Below the pieces are notes generated by a model, which worked only from the letters and a program-made list of their open reading frames with translations, was not told where the DNA came from and searched no databases. Both the position numbers and the translations under genes were made by a program. Of a stretch of 64,000 nucleotides of DNA, positions 26,970 through 35,620 are shown piece after piece; position 1 is the stretch's first letter, and each line of letters starts with the position of its first letter. The DNA lies in assembly GCA_963934295.1 (NCBI GenBank), contig CAWVXY010000010.1, positions 1 through 64,000 on the forward strand, read 5' to 3'. The DNA is from Seribacter sp963934295 (GTDB lineage Bacteria > Verrucomicrobiota > Verrucomicrobiia > Opitutales > Seribacteraceae).

Positions 26970-27140
26970 GGGTTAGCTTGTAGGAAGAACAGGGAAAAAA
27001 ATTGTTACGGCGAAGTAAAAGAATTATCAAAGAAATGTCATCTTGTGACTTCCTCTGAAATTCAATGGCAGACAGGAAAGAAATTGACCAAACTTCCCTA
27101 ATAAAGCTTATGTTACAAGCTCAACCTGTTTTATAATACC
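26970..27140. promoter_or_regulatory. Divergent intergenic region between two lipoprotein genes
   Basis: 171 bases, AT-rich. TATAAT occurs at 27131-27136 close to the plus-strand start, which would be a good -10 only for a leaderless transcript. I see no operator-like repeat and no RNA gene. Confidence 0.3.
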
Positions 27141-27392
27141 ATGAAGTTAATTCTGATTTTGTCTATCTGTCTTCTTTTACTAATTAATAGTTCTTGCAGT
27201 TGGTCGAGCCGCACAGGTTGGAGTTGGTCTGATAGCGATTCAGTTGAGGAAGAAAAGGAGCGACGCAGGTCAGTGGATTGGAAAACCGACAGAATCCTCA
27301 AAGTCGGCAGAACCAAGGACCGGGCGGAGGCCCGCAGACAGGCCAAGGAAGAAGTTTTTGAGGAGGAATTCTTCCGCCGATATATTCCTTAA
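27141..27392 (+). CDS. Small putative lipoprotein
   Basis: 83 aa. The N-terminus LILILSICLLLLINSSC is a convincing lipoprotein signal with Cys20. The mature 63 residues are strongly charged (VEEEKERRRS, DRAEARRQAKEEVFEEEFF) and end in a probable helix. There is no recognisable domain. Upstream is TATAAT ending 4 bases before the ATG and no Shine-Dalgarno, so a leaderless message is possible. Coding status rests mainly on the signal peptide, hence moderate confidence. Confidence 0.5.
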   Translation: MKLILILSICLLLLINSSCSWSSRTGWSWSDSDSVEEEKERRRSVDWKTDRILKVGRTKDRAEARRQAKEEVFEEEFFRRYIP

Positions 27393-27535
27393 TCGCCTTA
27401 AGATTAGAAAATGAATATTAGAGTAAACTCTTTTTATCTATAAATTAAACATCTACTTACCATCTGAGAAAATCTATCAGATTGAACATATGATTGGTTA
27501 AATGAACTTCCTAATAAACTTGACCGTCTTCAACT

Positions 27536-28165
27536 TTGATTCAAGCCTTTGAGGGATTGAAAGCCCAACTGTTCGTCTTTTTCATCATCCAAAACCTTTT
27601 ATCCCTCGGTGCATATCAACCCAAGGAGGGAGATCTTTACTTTCAATCTTTACCCCGAAATGCGGTGGTCAATGCAATCGAAGGAGCCTCCGATTCGCCC
27701 TACTCTCATTGCGGCATTCTCGTTCGAAAGGGTGATGCATGGTTCATACTCGAAGCAATCGGACCGGTCAGGGAAACCCCTTTGGCGAAATGGATCAATC
27801 AAGCTAGGGACAGGCATTACGATGTATTCCGTCTCGAAGCCGAACATGAAAGGAATATTCCAGCTTTCATTAAGGCGGCGAGAAAGTATATGGGAAGACC
27901 CTACGACATTCGCTACCGTATGGATGATGAGAAAATTTATTGTTCGGAACTGATCTTCAAGGGCTATCGGGACGCGACGGGGAAATCCCTGGGGAAACTG
28001 GTCAAGTTCGGCGATTTAAAGTGGGTCAGGCACACCCCCGTCATTCTTGCCATCGAGGGAAGCATTCCGTTGAATCGAATCATGATAACCCCTAGGCACT
28101 TGTCCGAAGCCAAACAATTGGAAAAGGTTTTCTCTTCCAAAGAAAAGATTCGTAAAAAGCCCTAG
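27536..28165 (+). CDS. YiiX-like permuted NlpC/P60 cysteine hydrolase
   Basis: About 209 aa with a non-ATG start: TTG at 27536, or alternatively TTG at 27557, which would start directly at the signal peptide (KAQLFVFFIIQNLLSLG). The mature protein has the YiiX/YebB (DUF830) layout of circularly permuted papain-like enzymes: GDLYFQSLPRN, then YSHCGILV with the catalytic His, then IYCSELIFKGY with the catalytic Cys. Family members are amidases or acyl-hydrolases acting on cell-envelope peptides or lipids; the substrate is unknown. Its stop and that of the convergent aminotransferase gene share the palindrome CTAG at 28162-28165. Confidence 0.82.
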   Translation: MIQAFEGLKAQLFVFFIIQNLLSLGAYQPKEGDLYFQSLPRNAVVNAIEGASDSPYSHCGILVRKGDAWFILEAIGPVRETPLAKWINQARDRHYDVFRLEAEHERNIPAFIKAARKYMGRPYDIRYRMDDEKIYCSELIFKGYRDATGKSLGKLVKFGDLKWVRHTPVILAIEGSIPLNRIMITPRHLSEAKQLEKVFSSKEKIRKKP

Positions 28166-29424
28166 GATTCGGAATAGATTTTCCGAATCTCGCTTGCGAT
28201 CAAGGACAGTCCCCTTTCCACCACCTCATCGTCCTGAGCATAAGTAACTCGGATACACTGGTTCTTATGATCCCAGTTGTCTTCTTCCATGCCGGGAAAG
28301 AAATAATGGCCGGACACCACGAGCACCCCCTTTTTCTTGAGTCTTTGATACAGTTCCTGACTGCTTATGGGCAAACCCTCAAACCATAGCCACAGGAACA
28401 GGGCTCCTTCGGGCTTATGAATCCTCATCGGAATATGGTCACCCATTTCTCTTCGAAGTTGTGCCACAGCCCTATTGGCCTTCTCTTCGTAAAACGGTTT
28501 AACCATTTCATTACTCACTCTGGTAATTTCACCACTCTTTACCAAGTCCAAAGCGAGAGCAGGTCCGAGACTACCCGGAGCAAGACTAAAAACAGAAGTC
28601 ATCCGTGAAATAACCTGAATGATTTCCTCCCGGGCAATCACGATACCCGTGCGCAAACTGGGCAACCCGAACTTGGACAAACTTAAGCAGAGTACAATAT
28701 TTTCATCCCAAACCGGCTGTGCTTCCGTGTAAATAATATTGGGAAAAGGCGTGCCATACGCGTTATCAATAATCAGTGGAATACCCTGCAAATTAGCAAT
28801 TTCTCGAAGTCGGGACACCTCATCATCTGTGACCACATTGCCAGTCGGATTAGTTGGTCTGGAAAAACAAATTGCTCCGATATTATCGTCCATTTTCAGT
28901 CGGTCAAAATCAACTCGGTACTTAAATAATCTTGCATCTAATAATTCGATCTCTGGACGATTGGCTTGGAAAAAATTAGGTTCCAAGCCCACTTCGGAAT
29001 AACCGATATATTCAGGGGCCAGCGGCAAAAGAATCTGCTTTGAGTGCCCACCTTCAAACTTCCCTGCGAATAAATTAAAAAGAGAAAAGAAGGCATTCTG
29101 ACTTCCATTGGTCAGGGCAATATTTTCAGGTCCGATACTCCACCCGAACTCATCACGAAACAAATCGGCCAAGGCACCTACAAATGCCTTAGCACCTTGC
29201 GGAGTGTCATAGTTTCCAATTACTCGCTCAAATTCTCCCGCACTGGAAAGAATATCCTTCATACTTGACCGGAATAAAGCCTGAACTTCCGCTATATGAG
29301 CCGGGTTCCCACCACCAAGCATCAAGGGCGCAGGATCGGAGACGAGGGCATCCCCTAAATCATCCATCAACTCGCCAATGCCTATCTCACCCGCAAACCG
29401 TTTACCAAAATCTGAAAATTTCAT
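28162..29424 (-). CDS. avtA: Valine-pyruvate aminotransferase
   Basis: 420 aa, class-I fold-type-I PLP aminotransferase. It shows the AvtA-type N-terminus (GIGELMDDLGDAL ... LMLGGGNPAHIAEVQ), the SRPTNPTGNV segment, IIDNAYGTPFP with the PLP-contacting Asp and Tyr, and LSLSKFGLPSLRTG with the PLP-binding Lys. It should convert 2-oxoisovalerate and alanine to valine and pyruvate in the cytoplasm. It is a housekeeping gene with no functional tie to its secreted neighbours. The next gene upstream ends only 12 bases from its start on the same strand. Confidence 0.9.
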   Translation of the reverse strand: MKFSDFGKRFAGEIGIGELMDDLGDALVSDPAPLMLGGGNPAHIAEVQALFRSSMKDILSSAGEFERVIGNYDTPQGAKAFVGALADLFRDEFGWSIGPENIALTNGSQNAFFSLFNLFAGKFEGGHSKQILLPLAPEYIGYSEVGLEPNFFQANRPEIELLDARLFKYRVDFDRLKMDDNIGAICFSRPTNPTGNVVTDDEVSRLREIANLQGIPLIIDNAYGTPFPNIIYTEAQPVWDENIVLCLSLSKFGLPSLRTGIVIAREEIIQVISRMTSVFSLAPGSLGPALALDLVKSGEITRVSNEMVKPFYEEKANRAVAQLRREMGDHIPMRIHKPEGALFLWLWFEGLPISSQELYQRLKKKGVLVVSGHYFFPGMEEDNWDHKNQCIRVTYAQDDEVVERGLSLIASEIRKIYSES

Positions 29425-29435
29425 TCGTTTTATTC

Positions 29436-29876
29436 TTAGATTTCAAACCATGTCACATAGGCATGTAGATGACCGTCTTCCCGCCCAAGAATACATTCAA
29501 CAAATTTTAACTTAGGAAGTTCGAGTGCTCGATCAATTCGGTCCTTTAATTCCTCCACCTTCCACCATTTTTGTTTCTGAGCAAAATGATAATCAGACTT
29601 TGAGTTACTACCATTTTTAAAAATATCGTTTCTCATAAACGCTTCTTTTTCAGCTTCAGGGATTGCCACTTTTAAGGCCAAAGATCGATCGATCCCAGAT
29701 CCCAAAAAGTAATAGCCAATAGGTTCCGTTCCATCAGGAAAAACTACCCCAGTAAGCTTGGATACATAATTCATTTCTTTCCCCGTGATCTCGGTTCCAT
29801 CCAGTTCGATATCGTCACCGAAATCCAAGCAGGAAACCATTAAGAAAAGCAAAGAGAGAAAGAATAATCTACTCAT
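29436..29876 (-). CDS. Putative lipoprotein of unknown function
   Basis: About 146 aa from the ATG at 29876; the frame is open 15 codons further but those lack a signal. The start chosen gives SRLFFLSLLFLMVSC, a lipoprotein signal with Cys at residue 15. The mature part has 'GVVFPDGTEPIGYYFLGSGIDRSLALKVAIPEAEKEAF' and a tryptophan pair (KWWKVEELKDRIDRAL). Fold and function unknown. It is one of a group of small exported proteins between 26364 and 31889; the lack of any neighbour link prevents a guess at function. Confidence 0.65.
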   Translation of the reverse strand: MSRLFFLSLLFLMVSCLDFGDDIELDGTEITGKEMNYVSKLTGVVFPDGTEPIGYYFLGSGIDRSLALKVAIPEAEKEAFMRNDIFKNGSNSKSDYHFAQKQKWWKVEELKDRIDRALELPKLKFVECILGREDGHLHAYVTWFEI

Positions 29877-29995
29877 AGTAAATAAGTTTATAAATTGAAG
29901 GCACACCATATTCATATTCATGGCATTGTTAACTCTTTTCCAGTCTTCGCTCCCTTCTTGAAAAATTCATAAAGGGTTTAAAATAAAAACTATCT

Positions 29996-30373
29996 TTATT
30001 CAAAGGGTGAAACAGGAGGATCTCCATTTATACCATAATAAGAAAAAGTGGAAGCATTCCCTTCATAGCCAGCAATATCAGAATCGCTGTGCCCAATTAC
30101 CTCATCGAAAATATCACGGGTTATTTCAATTTGAATGATAACCTCTTCCTTACCCTGTTTTTCCAAGTGATCAATTAAACCATTTGAGAAATGACCAATT
30201 ACATGGCCTGGAAAATCCACAAATTCAAATTCAACCAGATTATGCCCCTTGTTGTTTTGATTGCGGTCAACTTTCCAAGTCATAGAAAAATCCTTAATTT
30301 CTTCAGTTTGAAAAACCGAGCAACCAGAAAAACAAGTTGAAAACACAAATACGAGAAGTGATAAAAGCTTCAT
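29996..30373 (-). CDS. Small putative lipoprotein
   Basis: 125 aa. The N-terminus LLSLLVFVFSTCFSGC gives a lipobox with Cys18. The mature part is acidic and beta-rich ('HNLVEFEFVDFPGHVIGHF', 'EEVIIQIEITRDIFDEVIGH'), with no recognised domain. It lies between two other small exported proteins on the same strand, with gaps of 119 and 63 bases, so it may have its own promoter. Confidence 0.62.
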   Translation of the reverse strand: MKLLSLLVFVFSTCFSGCSVFQTEEIKDFSMTWKVDRNQNNKGHNLVEFEFVDFPGHVIGHFSNGLIDHLEKQGKEEVIIQIEITRDIFDEVIGHSDSDIAGYEGNASTFSYYGINGDPPVSPFE

Positions 30374-30436
30374 AATTGAATAGGATACTTACTTTTTTGA
30401 ATCCTCTAATAAGACTTCCATTTCATGGAATATATT

Positions 30437-30898
30437 TTATTCATCCTTAAATTCAGGAAAGGAAACTTTCCCATCGAATCCAACCACCACCATCTTCATT
30501 TCCATATCTTTCAATAGCTTCATCTTCTCTTCTTTGGATTTATCCTTTGCGTCTTTTAAAGCCACAGGAAACTTGGTAACCATGATACCCCAGTCGTCCG
30601 AATTCCCACCACCCTTAATCATGAGTGCTAAAAAGGATGTCTCATCATTCTTCCAACCAAACTTTTTTTTCACCGCTTCATAAACAATCTCTGGGATACC
30701 GACCTGCTTGGCGATCTCAGAATAAAAAGTATCCGGATCATCGTATTCTCCGATTGGTTTTATTCCCGTGATCGTTGTGTCATATAGCTTTTCAAAGAAT
30801 TCAACTTTCCTTCGATCCTCTGATGGTTCTAGAGATTCAGAAAATCCTAGCAGAGGAAAAAGAAGAATTGCGGGAAGTAGGAACAAAATACTCTTCAT
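30437..30898 (-). CDS. Small secreted protein of unknown function
   Basis: About 153 aa from the ATG at 30898, preferred because KSILFLLPAILLFPLLGFSES is then a proper signal peptide; an upstream in-frame ATG at 30928 would add ten residues. The mature part is charged, with 'DRRKVEFFEKLYDTTITGIKPIGEYDD' and 'KEEKMKLLKDMEMKMVVVGFDGK'. The 'TGIKPIGEY' piece is vaguely similar to 'GTEPIGYYF' in the lipoprotein at 29436, which may hint at a common fold. No family recognised. Confidence 0.62.
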   Translation of the reverse strand: MKSILFLLPAILLFPLLGFSESLEPSEDRRKVEFFEKLYDTTITGIKPIGEYDDPDTFYSEIAKQVGIPEIVYEAVKKKFGWKNDETSFLALMIKGGGNSDDWGIMVTKFPVALKDAKDKSKEEKMKLLKDMEMKMVVVGFDGKVSFPEFKDE

Positions 30899-30947
30899 AT
30901 TTTTACTGAAGGCATGAATTTCATTCATGGCAAATATTTAAAAATTA

Positions 30948-31889
30948 CTACTTTAAAGATCCTTCTTTTTTTCCATTGGTACTAATCACATGAACTTCAT
31001 GAGCGCGGACTTGAGGATTGAAATATTCCCATACGACTTTTTTATCTTTTGTAACTTCAAAGATTTTGGGCATATCTCCCTTTTTTTGCCCGTAACTACA
31101 GATAATCGTATTCCCGTTTGCTAGACGCTGCCCTCCACATGGATCGGCGAACCTTCCCCCCACATCAGAATTATCCACCCGCCAGACAACTTTTCCATCT
31201 CGATCAAACTCTACGGTTTTATTTCCATTGGTTAAATTAACCAGAAGGTTTCCACCCTTTAAATGAATTGCAGTAAATGGCCAATTTCTCTTTTTACGCC
31301 CACCCAACTCAGTCAAATCCGTTTTAATGGTCCTTACTACAGAACCATTCGGTTTATATTCCTTGACCGCAAAAGCGAGAAGATGGGGAACAATATAATT
31401 TCCATTGGGCAGTTTGCGAGCCATCCGGGTTTGCATGTGAGCATTATTGGTATCGGGTTGAAGGGGAACGCGCACAGCAATGGATCCCTTTAGGTCGACT
31501 TCCAACAATTGTGGCTTTACACCCCGCTCAACAACCAATGTATTTCCATTCTCAAGCCGCATGCAAGTCCCTAGTTCTTTATTCCCTTTACTCAATTTAT
31601 AACTCCATACCAGCTTCCCTTCACGAGTAATTTCTTTCGCCACATTTCCCACCGAAACCAAAATATTTCCATTCCCCAAAACAAATCCATCCCGCCCATA
31701 CCCGTTGGTTTGCCATACAATCTGATTATCCTCATTTATAAGGACAGTTCTGTTTCCGCAGATTAAAAATGAATGCCGAATTCCACTATCGCTGACTTGT
31801 TTACCAAAGTTTAGATCGGGGTTTTCATTTTTTGCGGATGCAAATAGGGCTAATGATAAGAGGAGGCAGGCAGTTTTTATTAAGTTCAT
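30948..31889 (-). CDS. Secreted beta-propeller protein (PQQ/arylsulfotransferase-like repeats)
   Basis: 313 aa, signal peptide 1-19. The sequence is built of repeats of about 40 residues with the signature 'LxNGNxLV' followed by 'G.xVW': GNGNILVSVG, ENGNTLVVERG, PNGNYIVPHL, KGGNLLVNLTNGN and ANGNTIICSYG. This is typical of six- to seven-bladed propellers annotated as PQQ-like or arylsulfotransferase-like in PVC bacteria. No catalytic residue can be named; it may be a binding protein. It is followed by the sulfatase run at higher coordinates, 27 bases from the 31917 gene, which is on the same strand and upstream. Confidence 0.75.
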   Translation of the reverse strand: MNLIKTACLLLSLALFASAKNENPDLNFGKQVSDSGIRHSFLICGNRTVLINEDNQIVWQTNGYGRDGFVLGNGNILVSVGNVAKEITREGKLVWSYKLSKGNKELGTCMRLENGNTLVVERGVKPQLLEVDLKGSIAVRVPLQPDTNNAHMQTRMARKLPNGNYIVPHLLAFAVKEYKPNGSVVRTIKTDLTELGGRKKRNWPFTAIHLKGGNLLVNLTNGNKTVEFDRDGKVVWRVDNSDVGGRFADPCGGQRLANGNTIICSYGQKKGDMPKIFEVTKDKKVVWEYFNPQVRAHEVHVISTNGKKEGSLK

Positions 31890-31916
31890 TCTGATTTAGA
31901 TAAATATATTTGTTTA

Positions 31917-34070
31917 CTATTTAAGCTTGAGTTTAACCTCATGGAGCATGCCTTTAAAGCGTGAACTTGAATCATATGCTACCACTGTAGACTGAGAATC
32001 ATTTCCAATCTCAAGCGGGTCCTGAGGATGGCTATTAAAAAGCCCCGATAGTTTTCCTCTCCCTTCCACCTTGCCATCAATTTTAAGGAATACTCTCCCA
32101 TCGTGTAAAAGTTCTGCTGACAGGGAAGCTCGTTCCTTAGGGAGAATTTTGGTTGCCCGAATAGTGTGTAAGGCTCCTTCCAAACGACAGGAAAAAACCG
32201 GCCTTCCATCAACGAGATAAAGAGAATAACCACTGCGGTTTCCGCCATGGGAAATCAAAACTCCGCTCTTTTCCTTCCCTCGTGTAATGGAAAGTTTTAT
32301 CTCTATGGATTTCTGAGCAAACTTAGGTGCGTAATCACGAGCTACCTGGTCCCCATGTTTAAAAATATAAAATCCGTGAGTATCTTTCTTCATCTTCTTT
32401 CTCACCTTGGCTGGATTTTCTACTGCATGACTGTAGTAAGGACTGACCTTAACCCGCTTTGCCCACTGCAACCACTCAGCCTCCAGTTCTTCTGCTTTGG
32501 CCGCCTGAGAATCAATTAGATTGTTCGTTTCGCATCGGTCCTCAGCTAAGTTATAAAGTTCCCAAGTCCGATTCTTATATCGGTTGTTTCCACGCACCAG
32601 TTTCCAATCACCCTTACGAATCGCACTTGATTCAAAATGATCAAAACAAAGAACACGATCGCCTGCATCCCTTACCCCATTGAAGAAAGGGACCAAGCTC
32701 TTTCCCTCAACCGGAATCAAGTCTTCGCCTTTAAATTTCTTTGGGTAGTTAGCTTGGGAAACTTCTAGGACCGTAGGCATAAAGTCTATGAGGTGAACAG
32801 GGGAGCGAATCCAACGGTCGGTATCTATTATTCCCTTTGGCCAATGCACAAGTAGTGGGCTACAATTGCCACCCTCATGGTTGAAATGCTTATACATACG
32901 CAATGGAGTATTACTCAAGCAGGACCAAGCGCTCCCCACCGAATGATACGTGCCCGGACCGCCCACATTTTGAAGTTCCTTCCCTTGGTGCAGCTTAGTG
33001 AATCCCTTCCGACTGCTTTGATCGAAACCAAAGGGCCCCCACTCATAACAGGCACCATTATCGCTGGTGAATAGAATGAGGGTATTTTCAAGATCTTCAC
33101 CCTTTTCCAGAAGCGATAGGATTTTGCCAATGCCCTGATCCACATGGTCAATCATTGCGGCAAAAGTAGCCATTCGGTAAACAAGGTCTTCCTGACGGTT
33201 TTGAGAAACATCCTTCCAGTTAGGGTTTGGTTTTCCAGCATATTGATTGGCAATGTCATCGCGGTCGACCGGTACATCGGAAAGCTCAGTAAATTTCCAC
33301 GAATCCGTTACCAGTCCCATTTGTTTTTGTTTTGCAAAACGTTCTTTTCGAAGTTTGTCCCAACCCTTACGATAAGTCTTAAGGTAAGAGTCCCGGGTAT
33401 CAGCTGGTGCCTCCAAAGGAAAATGGGGTGAGGAATGAGCAAGGTATAGAAAGAAGGGCTCTTCTTTTTTCTGAGCCTGGCTAAGAAACTCGATTGCATA
33501 ATCATTGAAAGCATCGGTTGCATAATACTCGTCGTTTTCATATTTCAATTCCTCTTTTCTGCCTTCGGGTAACCTCTGGTAATTACCCGCTTTCCACTGA
33601 CTGGTGCTATGCCCACGAATATATCCATAGTATTCGTCAAATCCACGATCCGTGGGAATTTCCTCGTGGCCAACATGCCACTTACCCACTCCATAGGTCG
33701 AGTAGCCCACTTCTTTAAGAACCTCAGCCAGGGTCATGCATTGCTTGTTCAGTTTCCCAAGGTAAGCAGGGCCCAAGCGATCCGTTGAGTCCCGACCCGT
33801 AAAATTCGCAATCCCTGCCTGATGAGAATAAAGCCCGGTGAGCAAAGAAGCCCGGGATGGACAGCAACGGGCAGAATTATAATTTTGTGTAAAACGCAGA
33901 CCTTTTTTTGCCAACCGATCCAAATGAGGAGTCCTAACTTCTCCGCCAAATGACCCAAGATCGGAGTAACCCATATCATCAACCAACACCACAATTACAT
34001 TGGGACGGGATTTAGCATTCAAAGAAAAAATGAAACTCGTGAACAGAGAAAGTAAAATGACATTCTTCAT
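31917..34070 (-). CDS. Secreted S1-family sulfatase with C-terminal LamG-like domain (CCPSR)
   Basis: About 717 aa from the ATG at 34070; a GTG at 34088 would add six residues before the signal peptide. VVLVDDMGYSDLGSFGG supplies metal ligands, CCPSRASLLTGLYSHQ (Cys69) is the formylglycine motif, GKWHVG and FTSDNGACYEWG follow. This layout is that of the arylsulfatase A-like S1_4-type enzymes, including the long SS-PHFPLEAP insert. Residues about 555-717 form an added laminin-G/concanavalin-like beta-sandwich (SGYSLYLVDGRPVFSC, SAELLHDGRVFLKIDG), probably for carbohydrate binding. Divergent from the SLC13 symporter gene with 79 bases between. Confidence 0.92.
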   Translation of the reverse strand: MKNVILLSLFTSFIFSLNAKSRPNVIVVLVDDMGYSDLGSFGGEVRTPHLDRLAKKGLRFTQNYNSARCCPSRASLLTGLYSHQAGIANFTGRDSTDRLGPAYLGKLNKQCMTLAEVLKEVGYSTYGVGKWHVGHEEIPTDRGFDEYYGYIRGHSTSQWKAGNYQRLPEGRKEELKYENDEYYATDAFNDYAIEFLSQAQKKEEPFFLYLAHSSPHFPLEAPADTRDSYLKTYRKGWDKLRKERFAKQKQMGLVTDSWKFTELSDVPVDRDDIANQYAGKPNPNWKDVSQNRQEDLVYRMATFAAMIDHVDQGIGKILSLLEKGEDLENTLILFTSDNGACYEWGPFGFDQSSRKGFTKLHQGKELQNVGGPGTYHSVGSAWSCLSNTPLRMYKHFNHEGGNCSPLLVHWPKGIIDTDRWIRSPVHLIDFMPTVLEVSQANYPKKFKGEDLIPVEGKSLVPFFNGVRDAGDRVLCFDHFESSAIRKGDWKLVRGNNRYKNRTWELYNLAEDRCETNNLIDSQAAKAEELEAEWLQWAKRVKVSPYYSHAVENPAKVRKKMKKDTHGFYIFKHGDQVARDYAPKFAQKSIEIKLSITRGKEKSGVLISHGGNRSGYSLYLVDGRPVFSCRLEGALHTIRATKILPKERASLSAELLHDGRVFLKIDGKVEGRGKLSGLFNSHPQDPLEIGNDSQSTVVAYDSSSRFKGMLHEVKLKLK

Positions 34071-34149
34071 GATCCCATTCTTTCCCACTTCGATTTAAGC
34101 GTAAAATAAAATCGGAATCTAAATAGTGATTTGTTCTAATAAGATTGAA
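34071..34149. promoter_or_regulatory. Short divergent region between sulfatase and SLC13 symporter
   Basis: 79 bases, AT-rich, must hold both promoters, so they probably overlap and the two genes are likely co-regulated. No operator repeat is evident. Confidence 0.35.
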
Positions 34150-35568
34150 ATGTCCAATAAGGAGAAAAGTTTATCAGATCCGGGAAATTTGAAAGGAAGT
34201 AATCCTATGCTTTTGGCTGCCCCGGCACTTGCAATTCTGATAAGTTGGTTTTTTCATCACTTTGGTGAGATGGAAACTAAAGCGGTCATCACCCTTGGGA
34301 TCGCGATTTGGACAGCACTCTGGTGGATATTCGAAGCCGTCCCCATTCCAGTCGCTTCTCTCCTTCCTCTTTCCCTACTGCCTCTCTTTGGAGTTTTAAG
34401 TCCGAAAGTTGTGGGAGAAAAATACGGACACCCACTTGTCCTTCTTCTCTTTGGTGGTTTTCTTCTTTCCAAAGCGATGGAAAAAAGTGGAGCCCACAAA
34501 AGAATTGCCCTAATGATGGTCAATGCCTGTCCGAGCGGCGAAAAATTTCTTATTCTCGGGTTTATGATCGCGACGGCTTTTCTAAGCATGTGGATTTCAA
34601 ACACGGCCACTACATTGATGATGTTACCCATGGCTCTTGCCGTAATACAGGGAAGTCGTAATCACCAATTGACCATTCCTTTACTTCTGGGTATTGCTTT
34701 TGCCGCCAATGTCGGAGGCATTGGAACCCCGATTGGAACTCCTCCCAATCTTGTGATGATTGGTGCTTATTCTGACCTGGGATACCCGGAGTTATCTTTC
34801 AGTGAATGGATGAAGTTTGGGATACCAGTCACGATCGTCATGGTCCTTGTTATATGGCTTTGGTTATCCCGTGGAATTACCAGTAGTCAGAAAATTTCAC
34901 TCCCTCATCCCGGAAATTGGCGAACTGCTGAAGTCCGAACACTCCTTGTTTTTGGCCTGACCGCGCTTACATGGATCACCCGATCTGAACCTTTTGGCGG
35001 ATGGAAAACCTGGTTGGATCTGCCCAATGCCAATGATGCCAGCGTTGCCTTTATCGCAGTCATTGCACTTTTCTGCCTGCCCAGTGGTGATGGTAAAGGA
35101 GATCGCCTCCTTGACTGGAAGACTGCCAACCAAATCCCCTGGGGAATGCTGGTATTGGTTGGTGCTGGGCTTTGTTTAGGGGAAGCTTTCAAGCAGTCCG
35201 GTCTGAGTGCATCCATTGCCGGCGTATTTTCGGGTATTGAGAACCTCCCTCTTTTCGGATTACTCCTTGGAATTTGTCTTTTAGTGACCTTCCTCACAGA
35301 AATGACCAGCAATACAGCCACCACTAACGTTTTGATGCCCATACTCGGTGCCGCCGCAACTGCTTCGAATTTAGATCCAATTCTTTTGATGATACCTGCG
35401 GCGATGAGTGCAAGTTGTGCCTTTATGCTACCGGTAGCCACCATTCCGAATGCAGTGGTTTTTGGCACCGGCGAAATTACCGTGGGTAAAATGGCCCGTG
35501 AAGGTCTGGTATTGAATATTCTCGGAGCAGTTGTAATTTCTGTCATCTGTTTTTTCTTACTTTCTTAA
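34150..35568 (+). CDS. SLC13/DASS-family sodium:anion symporter
   Basis: About 472 aa from the ATG at 34150 (an upstream in-frame start at 34126 would add eight residues). About eleven to twelve transmembrane helices. Both SNT signatures of the DASS family are present: WISNTATTLMMLPMA near residue 155 and TSNTATTNVLMPILG near residue 395. They form the sodium and substrate site. Known substrates are C4-dicarboxylates, citrate, or sulfate; which one cannot be decided by eye. In a sulfatase-rich locus sulfate or a sugar-acid catabolite is plausible. Divergent from a sulfatase and followed at 52 bases by another. Confidence 0.92.
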   Translation: MSNKEKSLSDPGNLKGSNPMLLAAPALAILISWFFHHFGEMETKAVITLGIAIWTALWWIFEAVPIPVASLLPLSLLPLFGVLSPKVVGEKYGHPLVLLLFGGFLLSKAMEKSGAHKRIALMMVNACPSGEKFLILGFMIATAFLSMWISNTATTLMMLPMALAVIQGSRNHQLTIPLLLGIAFAANVGGIGTPIGTPPNLVMIGAYSDLGYPELSFSEWMKFGIPVTIVMVLVIWLWLSRGITSSQKISLPHPGNWRTAEVRTLLVFGLTALTWITRSEPFGGWKTWLDLPNANDASVAFIAVIALFCLPSGDGKGDRLLDWKTANQIPWGMLVLVGAGLCLGEAFKQSGLSASIAGVFSGIENLPLFGLLLGICLLVTFLTEMTSNTATTNVLMPILGAAATASNLDPILLMIPAAMSASCAFMLPVATIPNAVVFGTGEITVGKMAREGLVLNILGAVVISVICFFLLS

Positions 35569-35620
35569 CTTTCAAGTCTCCTCCCTACACTAAAAGTCTA
35601 ACCCCACCATTTCTTCCTCC

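Noticed and set aside
34905..35546. Open frame of 213 codons on the minus strand opposite the SLC13 gene
   Set aside because: It is the mirror of transmembrane-coding sequence; the SNT motifs confirm the plus-strand reading.
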